A stretch of 64,000 bases of DNA from assembly GCF_019977195.1 (NCBI RefSeq), contig NZ_AP024643.1, positions 4,030,001-4,094,000 of the forward strand, read 5' to 3'. Shown piece by piece: positions 34,459-44,303 of this stretch. Positions within the stretch are counted from its first letter, which is position 1. Each line of letters begins with the position of its first letter. Position numbers and translations under genes: made by a program. A model generated the notes under the pieces. The model was not told the DNA's origin. It was given only the letters and a program-made list of their open reading frames with translations, and did no database searches. The DNA comes from Arthrobacter sp. StoSoilA2. Lineage in GTDB: Bacteria > Actinomycetota > Actinomycetes > Actinomycetales > Micrococcaceae.

Positions 34459-35373
34459 ATGACCATGAGCAACAACATCGTCCTCGGCGAAAACCAGTAC
34501 GGCAAAGCGGAAGTCCGCGTCGTCAAGGTCACTCGGGATACTGACCGCCACCACATCGAAGATCTGAATGTCACCTCGCAGCTCCGCGGCGATTTCCAGG
34601 CTGCGCACCTCGAAGGCGACAACGGCCATGTGGTCGCCACCGATACCCAGAAGAACACTGTCTACGCATTTGCCCGTGACGGCATCGGCTCACCGGAGTC
34701 CTTCCTGCTGCGTCTCGCCGATCACTTCACCGGCGGGTTCGAATGGGTAACCGGTGGCCGCTGGGAAGCCGAGGCCTACAGCTGGGATCGCATCCAGGCA
34801 CACGGCGCAGGACACGACCACAGCTTCGTCCGCAACGGACAAGAGGTGCGTACCGCCGTCGTCGTCCGTGATGGCGCAACCACCCACGTGATTTCCGGCC
34901 TCAAGGACCTTACCGTCCTCAAGACCACCCAGTCGGGCTTCGTCGGCTACCCGCGCGACAAGTACACCACCCTGCCGGAAACCACGGACCGCATTCTTGC
35001 CACTGATGTGTCCGCCCGCTGGCGTTACAACACCAACGTGGACCTGGCAGGCACGGACTTCAACAAGAGCTACGAGGACATCAAGGCCCTGCTGCTGGAA
35101 GGCTTCACCGAGAACTACTCGCACGCCCTGCAGCAGACCCTGTTCGACATGGGCAAGAAGGTCCTGGAAGCACACAGCGAAGTGGATGAGATCAAGTTCT
35201 CCATGCCCAACAAGCACCACTTCCTGGTTGACCTGAGCCCGTTCGGCCTGGACAACCCGAACGAGGTTTTCTTCGCAGCGGACCGCCCGTACGGCCTCAT
35301 CGAAGCAACCGTCCAGCGCGACAACACCACAGCCGCGCCCGCTGCATGGAGCGGCATCGCCGGCTTCTGCTAA
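34459..35373 (+). CDS. Uricase (urate oxidase)
   Basis: This 304-residue cofactor-free urate oxidase turns urate into 5-hydroxyisourate and peroxide. The tandem T-fold is seen as two similar halves. NTVYAFARDG, DHSFVRNGQEVRTA, the LKTTQSGFVGYPRDKYTTLPET segment and MPNKHHFLVDL are typical of Arthrobacter uricases. The ATG at 34459 and another at 34465 are both possible. A urate/xanthine permease gene follows. The usual partners HIU hydrolase and OHCU decarboxylase are absent here. Confidence 0.95.
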   Translation: MTMSNNIVLGENQYGKAEVRVVKVTRDTDRHHIEDLNVTSQLRGDFQAAHLEGDNGHVVATDTQKNTVYAFARDGIGSPESFLLRLADHFTGGFEWVTGGRWEAEAYSWDRIQAHGAGHDHSFVRNGQEVRTAVVVRDGATTHVISGLKDLTVLKTTQSGFVGYPRDKYTTLPETTDRILATDVSARWRYNTNVDLAGTDFNKSYEDIKALLLEGFTENYSHALQQTLFDMGKKVLEAHSEVDEIKFSMPNKHHFLVDLSPFGLDNPNEVFFAADRPYGLIEATVQRDNTTAAPAAWSGIAGFC

Positions 35374-35403
35374 GCACCACCCCTAACAACGCACCATCCC
35401 GGA

Positions 35404-35454
35404 GTTTGTGTGCAGGTCCCCCATCGCGTCCCAAGGCCGGACCTGCACACAAAC
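35404..35454. repeat. Gene-end hairpin after uricase
   Basis: GTTTGTGTGCAGGTCC pairs perfectly with GGACCTGCACACAAAC over a 19-base loop. No T run follows. Its TTTGTG(T)-type arm resembles the palindromes at 13888 and 23526. It may be an attenuator between uricase and the permease. Confidence 0.6.
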
Positions 35455-35480
35455 CCCAACCCCAAAAACCCCAAGATTTT

Positions 35481-35542
35481 GTTAGCCAGACACAGTTAGC
35501 CAGACGAAGACGTCTGCCATGAACCCAGAAAGTCTGCCATGA
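35481..35542 (+). promoter_or_regulatory. Duplicated leader and 7-codon upstream ORF before the permease
   Basis: GTTAGCCAGAC occurs at 35481 and 35495, and GTCTGCCATGAAC at 35512 and 35532. The duplication creates an upstream ATG at 35519 that encodes MNPESLP and ends in TGA overlapping the permease ATG (ATGA). The permease has only a weak ribosome site, so reinitiation may matter. Confidence 0.5.
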
Positions 35543-37047
35543 ACATCAAGAAGAAACCCCGCCCTGCGAATACCACCTCTTCGCAGCCGCACAAGCCGGA
35601 ACGTCCTGAGGACAAGCGGCTCTCCATCGGAAGCACGTTCGCCTACGGCTTCCAGCACGTCCTCACCATGTATGGCGGAATCATTGCCCCACCGCTGATC
35701 ATCGGCGCCGCCGCAGGCATGTCCTCGCAGGATATCGGCCTCCTCATCGCAGCCTGCCTGTTCGTCGGCGGCCTGGCCACCATCCTCCAGACGGTGGGCA
35801 TCCCGTTCTTCGGCTCACAGCTACCCCTTGTTCAGGGCGTCTCCTTCGCCGGCGTCTCGACGATGGTTGCGATCGTCCAAGGCGGCGGGGGCATCCAGGC
35901 CGTCTTCGGTTCGGTCATCGTGGCTTCCCTGATCGGCCTGGCCATCACCCCCCTGTTCTCCAAGATCATCAAGTTCTTCCCGCCCGTGGTCACGGGCACA
36001 GTCATCACCACCATTGGCCTGACGCTGATGCCGGTTGCAGCCAACTGGGCCATGGGTGGAAACGCCAAGGCCGACAACTACGGCAGCATGGCCAACATTG
36101 GCCTCGCCGCAGCAACCATGGGCGTCGTCCTGCTCCTGAGCAAGGTGGGCAACGCCGCCATCTCCCGGCTCTCCATCCTGCTGGCCATGGTCATCGGCAC
36201 CATCATCGCGTTCGTCGCAGGAATGGCAGACTTCTCCAAGGTTGGCCAGGGCGACGTCGTCGCTTTCCCCACGCCCTTCGCCTTCGGCGCTCCAACCTTC
36301 GAAATCGCAGCAATCATTTCGATGCTCATCGTCATCCTGGTAACACTTACCGAGACCTCCGCAGACATCATTGCAGTGGGCGAGATCGTCGATACCAAGG
36401 TTGACTCCCGCCGCATCGGCGACGGCCTCCGCGCGGACATGCTCTCCAGCGCCATCTCACCGCTGTTCAACTCCTTCACACAGAGCGCCTTCGCCCAGAA
36501 CGTTGGGCTCGTGGCCATCACAGGCATCAAGAGCCGGTTCGTGGTCAGCGCCGGCGGCCTCATCCTGGTGGTCCTGGGCCTCCTGCCGATCCTCGGCCGA
36601 GTGGTCGCAGCGGTTCCGACGCCCGTCCTGGGCGGTGCCGGCGTCGTGCTTTTCGGCACGGTGGCAGCCAGCGGTATCCGCACGCTTGCCAAGGTTGAGT
36701 ACAAGAACAACATGAACCTGATCATCGTTGCGGCTTCGATCGGCTTCGGCATGATCCCCATTGCCGCCCCGAAGTTCTACGACCAGTTCCCGTCCTGGTT
36801 CTCCACGATCTTCCACTCCGGCATCAGCTCCGCCGCGGTCATGGCGATCCTGCTGAACATCCTGTTCAACCACTTCAAGGCAGGCAACACAGACAATCAG
36901 TCAGTGTTCGTCGCTGGTACGGACCGGATCGTCAGCGAAGAGGACATCAAGTGCCTCAGCGAAGGCGACCGCTTCGAGAACGGCAAGCTCATCGACGCTG
37001 ACGGCAAGGAAGTCCCGCTCAAGACCTCCAGCGCCTCCGAGCACTAG
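35539..37047 (+). CDS. NCS2 urate/xanthine permease
   Basis: This 502-residue transporter belongs to the uracil-xanthine permease branch of NCS2 (UraA/PucJ/UacT-like). It starts with the FAYGFQHVLTMYGGIIAPPLIIG motif and contains LPLVQGVSFAGVSTM and TETSADIIAVGEIV, followed by NSFTQSAFAQNVG in the NCS2 signature helix. A 30-residue polar N-terminus and a 50-residue hydrophilic C-terminus flank about 14 membrane segments. Its position directly after uricase suggests urate uptake. Confidence 0.9.
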   Translation: MNIKKKPRPANTTSSQPHKPERPEDKRLSIGSTFAYGFQHVLTMYGGIIAPPLIIGAAAGMSSQDIGLLIAACLFVGGLATILQTVGIPFFGSQLPLVQGVSFAGVSTMVAIVQGGGGIQAVFGSVIVASLIGLAITPLFSKIIKFFPPVVTGTVITTIGLTLMPVAANWAMGGNAKADNYGSMANIGLAAATMGVVLLLSKVGNAAISRLSILLAMVIGTIIAFVAGMADFSKVGQGDVVAFPTPFAFGAPTFEIAAIISMLIVILVTLTETSADIIAVGEIVDTKVDSRRIGDGLRADMLSSAISPLFNSFTQSAFAQNVGLVAITGIKSRFVVSAGGLILVVLGLLPILGRVVAAVPTPVLGGAGVVLFGTVAASGIRTLAKVEYKNNMNLIIVAASIGFGMIPIAAPKFYDQFPSWFSTIFHSGISSAAVMAILLNILFNHFKAGNTDNQSVFVAGTDRIVSEEDIKCLSEGDRFENGKLIDADGKEVPLKTSSASEH

Positions 37048-37071
37048 GTCCCGGTCGCAGAGACAGCAACA

Positions 37072-37108
37072 GGCGGCAGTGTTTCCTTGGGGGACACTGC
37101 CGCCTTTT
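37072..37108 (+). terminator. Terminator of the uricase/permease unit
   Basis: GGCGGCAGTGT pairs with ACACTGCCGCC around an 11-base loop and is followed by TTTT. It lies 24 bases after the permease stop. Confidence 0.9.
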
Positions 37109-37139
37109 GTCGGCTAGCGGGGTCTGATCGCCTACGGGA

Positions 37140-37391
37140 ATGTACGACGCCGGCACTCACTTTCGCAGGCTGCCCATGCCCCGTTGGGTTGCCGCCGCGA
37201 TTGGTTTGCGTCAGGCATTGGCCCCCTTGATCGGCATTCCCAAGGCCGCGCAGGACACGTTCAAGGTGACGGACCAGTCGGGCGAAGAAGCCCTGATCTA
37301 CGTCCGGGACAAGCACTTGAACTTCGCTGCCGCCGTCGGGGTGGATCCGGTGATGAGGAAAGCTACCCGCTCAAAACCCACGCCGAGATGA
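37140..37391 (+). pseudogene. DUF2867 family remnant
   Basis: The 83-codon frame keeps a recognisable central piece of DUF2867-type proteins: FRRLPMPRWVAAAIGLRQALAPLIGI, then DTFKVTDQSGEEALIYVRDKHLNFAAAV. In intact members this HLxF strand is followed by about 60 more residues, which are missing here, and the N-terminus is also short. It is convergent with the IclR gene and ends just before that gene's terminator. I read it as a decayed fragment. A short functional protein is less likely. Confidence 0.5.
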
Positions 37392-37396
37392 CAAAA

Positions 37397-37427
37397 GATG
37401 GCAATGTTTCCGGGAAACATTGCCATC
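37397..37427 (-). terminator. Terminator of the IclR gene
   Basis: GATGGCAATGTTTCC pairs perfectly with GGAAACATTGCCATC around a single base. TTTTG follows on the minus strand. It lies 26 bases after the IclR stop. Confidence 0.85.
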
Positions 37428-37452
37428 AAATGCCAACTCGGCGGGAGGCGGG

Positions 37453-38208
37453 TCAGTTCTGGTTGAGCTCCGCGGAGATCGCCAGGGCGGCCTCGCGCAG
37501 CATCGGCACAGCGCGGTCGGCAAAGCTCTGGTCCACACGGGTGATGGGCCCGGAAACGGAGATCGCGGTAGGAGTGGGAGCATTGGGCACTGCCATCGCG
37601 AAGCAGCGTACGCCGAGCTCCTGCTCTTCTTCGTCAATGGAGTAGCCGCGCTCACGGATCAGCTTGAGGTCCGCGAGCAGGGAGTCGATATCGCCGATGC
37701 TCTTGGCCGTGGGCGTGGGCATGCCGGTGCGGGCAACGATGCCCCGGACCTGTTCGTCGTCGAGCTGCGCCAGGATCGCTTTGCCAACGCCGGTGTCATG
37801 CGTGTGGGCGCGGCGGCCAACCTCGGTGAACATGCGCATGGAGTGCATGGACGGGACCTGGGCCACGTAGATAACCATGTCCGAATCCAGGACCGCCATG
37901 TTGGAAGTCTCGCCAAGGCGTTCAACGAGGGTCTTCAGCTGCGGACGCGCCACGGCGCCGAGCTGCTTGCTGGCACCCTCGCCGAGCCGGATGAGCCGGG
38001 GACCCAAAGCGTAGCGCCGGTTGGGCAGTTGGCGAATGTAGCCAAGGGAGACCAAAGTGCGCAGCAGGCGGTGGATAGTGGGCAAGGGCAGGTCAGTGGA
38101 CGACGACAGCTCGCTCAGAGTGACGTCGCCACCCGCATCCGTGATCAGTTCCAGCAGTTCAAAGACGCGCTCAACGGACTGCACGCCTCCGGAGGCTTTT
38201 TCAGCCAT
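37453..38208 (-). CDS. IclR family regulator (AllR-like)
   Basis: This 251-residue regulator has an N-terminal winged helix (SVERVFELLELITDAGGDVTLSELSSSTDLPLPTIHRLLRTLVSLGYI) and a C-terminal IclR effector domain (YVAQVPSMHSMRMFTEVGRRAHTHDTGVGKAILAQL, RGYSIDEEEQELGVRCFAMAVP). IclR proteins next to malate synthase and ureide genes are usually AllR-type repressors that sense glyoxylate or allantoin intermediates. It diverges from the malic enzyme operon across a gap with the paired 17-bp boxes. I infer that it binds these and the six similar pairs in the window. The closest family name is not certain. Confidence 0.87.
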   Translation of the reverse strand: MAEKASGGVQSVERVFELLELITDAGGDVTLSELSSSTDLPLPTIHRLLRTLVSLGYIRQLPNRRYALGPRLIRLGEGASKQLGAVARPQLKTLVERLGETSNMAVLDSDMVIYVAQVPSMHSMRMFTEVGRRAHTHDTGVGKAILAQLDDEQVRGIVARTGMPTPTAKSIGDIDSLLADLKLIRERGYSIDEEEQELGVRCFAMAVPNAPTPTAISVSGPITRVDQSFADRAVPMLREAALAISAELNQN

Positions 38209-38340
38209 TCCCTTGTCTCCAATGACTCAGATTCCGACAACTCTTATCCGCATCGTGAAAAGAATTGCTTAGAACACCCAAGATACAGCACGCCGGCCCC
38301 ATGCGCGATGACACCGAAGATGACCGAGCAGGGGGTTGTA

Positions 38341-38378
38341 TTTCCACTTTGTAGATAATAATATCCATAATACGAAAA
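38341..38378. promoter_or_regulatory. Paired 17-bp boxes upstream of the malic enzyme operon
   Basis: TTTCCACTTTGTAGATA at 38341 and TATCCATAATACGAAAA at 38362 are 21 bp apart. The second matches 13 of 17 positions of the best dctA box. They lie 52-89 bases before the malic enzyme start and could also control the divergent IclR gene. Confidence 0.6.
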
Positions 38379-38429
38379 CATTTAGTTTGGAACGGCTGCC
38401 CGGGAACGGGCCTAACAGGAGGAATTTCA

Positions 38430-39830
<1,401 letters not shown>

Positions 39831-39846
39831 AAAAGGACACCGCCAA

Positions 39847-41445
39847 ATGGCTATCACAGTCACTGATCCCCGGCCGATCGATCGCGCCGAGGAGATCCTC
39901 ACCCCCAAGGCATTGGCCTTCATCGAGGAACTGCACAAGCGCTTCGCCGGCACCCGTGCCGAGCTGCTGGAGGCCCGCAAGGCCAAGCGCCAGAAGGTTG
40001 CGGACACCAGCCGCCTGGACTTCCTCCCGGAGACCCAGGAAATCCGCGACGGCGACTGGAAGGTCGCTGAGGCACCGGCGGCCCTGCAGGACCGCCGCGT
40101 GGAGATGACCGGTCCGGCAACCCCGGCCAAGATGGCCATCAACGCGCTCAACTCCGGTGCCAAGGTGTGGCTCGCGGACCTCGAAGACGCCAGCACTCCC
40201 ACGTGGCCCAACGTCATTGACGCGATCCTCAACCTCCGCGACGCCGCCCAGGGAACCCTGAGCTACACCTCGCCGGAAGGCAAGGAGTACCGTCTGCGCA
40301 CGGACGCTCCTTTGGCTGTTGTTGTTGCCCGTCCGCGCGGCTGGCACATGGAGGAGAACCACCTGCTCATCGACGGCGAACCTGCGGTGGGCGCGCTGGT
40401 GGACTTTGGTCTGCACTTCTTCCACATCGCCAAGCAGTTGCTCCTCAACGGCCATGGCCCTTACTACTACCTGCCCAAGATGGAGAGCCACCTTGAGGCC
40501 CGCCTCTGGAACGACGTTTTCGTCTTTGCCCAGGACTTCCTCGGCATCCCGCAGGGCAGCATCCGCGCCACCGTCCTCATTGAGACCATCCCGGCCGCGT
40601 TTGAAATGGACGAGATCCTCTATGAGCTGCGCGACCACGCATCGGGCCTGAACGCCGGCCGCTGGGACTACCTGTTCAGCATCATCAAGTACTTCCGTGA
40701 TGCCGGCGAAGAGTTCGTCCTCCCGGACCGCGCCACCGTTGCCATGACCGCACCGTTCATGCGCGCCTACACCGAGCTCCTGGTCAAGACCTGCCACAAG
40801 CGCGGCGCCTTCGCCATGGGTGGCATGGCTGCTGTCATCCCGAACCGCAAGCAGCCCGACGTCACTGCTGCGGCCTTCGACAAGGTCCGTGCCGACAAAA
40901 CGCGCGAGGCGAACGACGGCTTCGACGGTTCCTGGGTTGCGCACCCGGACCTCGTTTCCACGTGCCGCGAAGTGTTCGATTCGGTACTGGGCAACCGCCC
41001 CAACCAGTTGGACAAGCAGCGCCCCGAGGTGAACGTCACGGCTGAGCAGCTGATCGACGTCGCCTCCGCCGGCGGCACCGTGACGGAGGCAGGCCTGCGG
41101 CTGAACCTCTACGTCGCCGTCGCGTACACGGGCGTTTGGATCTCCGGCAGCGGTGCCGTTGCCATCCACAACCTCATGGAAGATGCCGCGACCGCGGAAA
41201 TCTCCCGCTCGCAGGTGTGGCAGCAGATCCGCAACAAGTCCGTCCTCGCGGACACGGGCAACACGGTGACCCGCGAACTCGTCACCCGGATCCTCGGCGA
41301 AGAAACCGAGCGCTTGCGCATCGAATTCGGCGACGAGAACTTCACCAAGTACTACGAGCCGGCGTCCAAGCTGATCGAGGACATCTGTCTGTCAGACGAT
41401 TACACCGATTTCCTGACAACACCCGCTTACGAGCTGGTGGGCTGA
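39847..41445 (+). CDS. aceB: Malate synthase A
   Basis: This 532-residue enzyme condenses glyoxylate with acetyl-CoA to malate. It is the A form by length. ANLADLEDASTPTWPN-like segments (WLADLEDASTPTW), GPYYYLPKMESHLEARLWNDVF and ATVLIETIPAAFEMDEILYELRDHASGLNAGRWDY (Arg/Glu/Asp active site) are clear. It follows malic enzyme by 16 bases. No isocitrate lyase is present, so the glyoxylate likely comes from ureide breakdown. Confidence 0.95.
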   Translation: MAITVTDPRPIDRAEEILTPKALAFIEELHKRFAGTRAELLEARKAKRQKVADTSRLDFLPETQEIRDGDWKVAEAPAALQDRRVEMTGPATPAKMAINALNSGAKVWLADLEDASTPTWPNVIDAILNLRDAAQGTLSYTSPEGKEYRLRTDAPLAVVVARPRGWHMEENHLLIDGEPAVGALVDFGLHFFHIAKQLLLNGHGPYYYLPKMESHLEARLWNDVFVFAQDFLGIPQGSIRATVLIETIPAAFEMDEILYELRDHASGLNAGRWDYLFSIIKYFRDAGEEFVLPDRATVAMTAPFMRAYTELLVKTCHKRGAFAMGGMAAVIPNRKQPDVTAAAFDKVRADKTREANDGFDGSWVAHPDLVSTCREVFDSVLGNRPNQLDKQRPEVNVTAEQLIDVASAGGTVTEAGLRLNLYVAVAYTGVWISGSGAVAIHNLMEDAATAEISRSQVWQQIRNKSVLADTGNTVTRELVTRILGEETERLRIEFGDENFTKYYEPASKLIEDICLSDDYTDFLTTPAYELVG

Positions 41446-41446
41446 G

Positions 41447-42709
41447 ATGGGTTCATTCTCTTCCTCTGATCTGGCTCACATCGAGTCCCGGCTTGAGGCG
41501 ACGGACCAACTCCTGGACCGCAACTACCCCGGCGACGACGGCTCACGCCAGCCCATTCATACCGTCTACATCCCGGCGGACCGCTTCACGCCGTCATTTG
41601 CGGCGGAGTGGGGCGCCCAGGCGCTCGCGACGGCGGAAGCCCACGGAGGCCTGGAAAAGCTCGGCCAGTTGTTGGGTCAGGAGCCTCATTTGGCTGCCGC
41701 TGTTGCCTCCCGTGTGGCGGCGAAACTCTCCTCCGAACCGATCGAGGACCTGCGCCTGGACTTCGAGGACGGCTACGGGGACCGCGGCGATGAGGCAGAA
41801 GACGCCGACGCCGTTGCTGCCGCCAACGCTGTTGCTGCTGCGGTTGCGGCTGGGACTGCTCCGCCGTTCATCGGCATCCGATTCAAGTGCTTCGAAGCAG
41901 CCACCCGTGCCCGCGGCCTGCGGACCCTGGATCTGTTCGTCTCCACACTTGCTGAGGCCGGCGAACTCCCGGCAGGACTGATCCTCACCCTGCCCAAGGT
42001 CACCACGGTGGCCCAGGTTCAGGCCATGGACTTCGCAGTCTCGCGTCTCGAGGAAGTCCACGGGCTTCCCGCGGGGAGGCTCCGGTTCGAGGTACAGGTG
42101 GAAACGCCGCAGCTCATTCTGGGTGCCGATGGAACGTCTCCCGTGGCACAGCTCCCCCACGTTGTTCCGGGCCGTATCAGCGCCCTGCATTACGGGACCT
42201 ACGATTACAGCGCTTCGCTGGGAATCTCAGCGGAATACCAATCCATGGAGCATCCCGTGGCCGACTTCGCCAAGGAAGTCATGCAGCTCGCTGTCGCCGG
42301 AACGGGTATCCGCCTCTCTGACGGTTCCACCAACATCATTCCTGTGGGCGACGCCGTTGAAGACGCCTGGAAGCTTCACGGCCGGCTGGTCCGCCGCTCC
42401 CTTGAAAACGGCTATTACCAAGGATGGGACCTCCACGCCGCCCAGCTCCCCAGCCGCTTCTCGGCGTCGTACGCTTTCTACCGCGAGGGCCTGCCCGCCG
42501 CGGCACTGCGCCTCCGCAACTATGTGGAACGCACCGAAGGCGGCGTCATGGACGAGCCCGCCACCGCCCGCGCGCTTGCCGGCTTCGTCCTCCGTGGCGT
42601 CCAGTGCGGCGCAGTGGGGACCGACGAGGTCAAGGCGCTTGCCGGCGTCGAACTTTCACAGCTGACCGCACTGGCGCACCCGCGGCTCGCGCAACCGACT
42701 TCCCACTGA
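41447..42709 (+). CDS. DUF6986, HpcH/HpaI aldolase-like protein
   Basis: This 420-residue protein belongs to the pyruvate/PEP-binding TIM-barrel superfamily of HpcH/HpaI aldolases and citrate lyase beta subunits. DLRLDFEDGYGDRG (metal-binding acidic loop), GIRFKCF, RLRFEVQVETPQLIL and ALHYGTYDYSASLGI are visible. It starts one base after malate synthase and is followed by AllE. In actinobacteria it is often called an aldolase, but the reaction is not established. Given the operon, a lyase acting on a glyoxylate-derived compound or ureidoglycolate is plausible. Confidence 0.75.
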   Translation: MGSFSSSDLAHIESRLEATDQLLDRNYPGDDGSRQPIHTVYIPADRFTPSFAAEWGAQALATAEAHGGLEKLGQLLGQEPHLAAAVASRVAAKLSSEPIEDLRLDFEDGYGDRGDEAEDADAVAAANAVAAAVAAGTAPPFIGIRFKCFEAATRARGLRTLDLFVSTLAEAGELPAGLILTLPKVTTVAQVQAMDFAVSRLEEVHGLPAGRLRFEVQVETPQLILGADGTSPVAQLPHVVPGRISALHYGTYDYSASLGISAEYQSMEHPVADFAKEVMQLAVAGTGIRLSDGSTNIIPVGDAVEDAWKLHGRLVRRSLENGYYQGWDLHAAQLPSRFSASYAFYREGLPAAALRLRNYVERTEGGVMDEPATARALAGFVLRGVQCGAVGTDEVKALAGVELSQLTALAHPRLAQPTSH

Positions 42710-42723
42710 TAAGGAGCATTCCC

Positions 42724-43536
42724 ATGGGTAAGTACTACTACCCCCAGGGCGGCCTGCCGCCGCAGACCCACCTCACCACGGAACGGGCGATCGTCACCGA
42801 GGCCTACACCGTGATCCCCAAGGGCGTGATGACGGACATCGTCACCAGCAACCTGCCGGGTTTCTCCAACACGCGTTCGTGGATCATCGCGCGGCCGATC
42901 TCAGGCTTTGCCACCACGTTCTCCCAGCTGATCGTGGAGATCGCACCGGGCGGCGGGGCTCCCAAGGCCGAGTTCGAGGCAGGCGTTGAAGGCGTCATCT
43001 TCGTCACCAAGGGCCAGGTCAACCTGACCCTCGACGGCGAACTGCACCACCTCGAAGAGGGTGGCTACGCCTACCTCGCTGCCGGCGCGGAGTGGGGCCT
43101 GGAGAACGTCTCCGACGACATCGTCTCCTTCCACTGGATCCGCAAGGCCTACGAACGCCTTGAGGGATTCGAGGCCAAGTCCTTCGTCACCAACGAGAAG
43201 GACGTGGAGCCCACCTCCATGCCGGACACCAACGACGTCTGGAAAACCACGCGCTTCACGGACTCCAGCGACCTCGCACACGACATGCAGGTCAACATCG
43301 TCACCTTCCAGCCCGGCGGTGTGATCCCCTTCCCGGAAACCCACGTCATGGAGCACGGCCTGTACGTCCTGGAGGGCAAGGCCATGTACCTGCTCAACAA
43401 CGACTGGGTGGAAGTGGAAGCCGGCGACTTCATGTGGCTGCGTGCCTTCTGCCCGCAGGCCTGCTACGCGGGTGGTCCCGGCGAGTTCCGTTACCTGCTG
43501 TACAAGGACATGAACCGCCAGGTGAAGCTCACCTAG
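42724..43536 (+). CDS. allE: (S)-ureidoglycine aminohydrolase
   Basis: This 270-residue bicupin releases ammonia from ureidoglycine to give ureidoglycolate. GKYYYPQGGLPPQTH at the start, EGVIFVTKGQVNL in cupin 1, and IPFPETHVMEHGLYVLEGKAMYLLNNDWVEVEAGDFMWLRAFCPQACYAGG in cupin 2 give the manganese ligands His, Glu and His. The ATG at 42724 follows an AAGGAG site, and the longer frame upstream overlaps DUF6986. It is the last gene of the operon. Confidence 0.92.
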   Translation: MGKYYYPQGGLPPQTHLTTERAIVTEAYTVIPKGVMTDIVTSNLPGFSNTRSWIIARPISGFATTFSQLIVEIAPGGGAPKAEFEAGVEGVIFVTKGQVNLTLDGELHHLEEGGYAYLAAGAEWGLENVSDDIVSFHWIRKAYERLEGFEAKSFVTNEKDVEPTSMPDTNDVWKTTRFTDSSDLAHDMQVNIVTFQPGGVIPFPETHVMEHGLYVLEGKAMYLLNNDWVEVEAGDFMWLRAFCPQACYAGGPGEFRYLLYKDMNRQVKLT

Positions 43537-43651
43537 TCCTTGCCTGCTTGCGCCGAGATCGCCGGAAAGCTGCCAGTTCGCTGGAGTTTTCCGGCGATTT
43601 CGTGCGTTTCCCGCGAACTCGTGTCGGCCCCGCTTGGGTAGAGTGCTCCCC

Positions 43652-44236
43652 ATGGACGACAAAGCGACGTTGCACGGTTATTTGCGCCTGCGCCGGGCGG
43701 ACCTGCTCGGCAAGCTGGATGGCCTCAGCGAATACGATGCCCGCCGGCCCATGACCCCCACTGGTACCAATCTCCTGGGCCTCGTGAAGCATGTTGCGAG
43801 CGTGGAGTTGGGCTATTTCGGAGAGACGTTTGGGCGTCCGAGCGGCCGTGAGTTGCCTTGGTTCGCGGAGGACGCCGAGCCGGATGCTGATCTGTGGGTG
43901 CCCGCTTCGGAAAGCCGCGCGGAAATTCTGGAGTTGCACCACTTCTCGGCCAATCACAGCGATGCCACTATCGAAGCCCTCCCCTTGGATGCTCCCGGCG
44001 TTGTGCCCTGGTGGTCCGAAGAGAAGCGAAATGTGACGCTCCATCAGATCCTTGTCCACATGTGCGTGGAAACCGCGCGGCATGCAGGGCACGCGGACAT
44101 CATCCGTGAGCTCATCGACGCCACCGCAGGCCAAAGACCAGGCGACCCCAACATCCCGTCCCGCAACTCCGAAGAATGGGCAGCACACAGGTTCCGCATT
44201 GAAGAAGCAGCCCTGGAGGCAGATCTCCACCGCTAG
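43652..44236 (+). CDS. DinB-like DUF664 protein
   Basis: This 194-residue protein has the four-helix DinB/DUF664 pattern. The three metal-binding histidines fall in NLLGLVKHVASVELGYF and LHQILVHMCVETARHAGHADIIREL. Such proteins are cytoplasmic thiol-dependent or metal-dependent enzymes of mostly unknown substrate. The ATG at 43652 sits 115 bases after allE, so it likely has its own promoter. It is not obviously linked to ureide breakdown. Confidence 0.8.
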   Translation: MDDKATLHGYLRLRRADLLGKLDGLSEYDARRPMTPTGTNLLGLVKHVASVELGYFGETFGRPSGRELPWFAEDAEPDADLWVPASESRAEILELHHFSANHSDATIEALPLDAPGVVPWWSEEKRNVTLHQILVHMCVETARHAGHADIIRELIDATAGQRPGDPNIPSRNSEEWAAHRFRIEEAALEADLHR

Positions 44237-44303
44237 AAAGCTTCACAGCCCAAACATAAGTGGAGCAAACCTCCGGCGTAGGCCCGGTCCGTAGAAATGA
44301 GGC

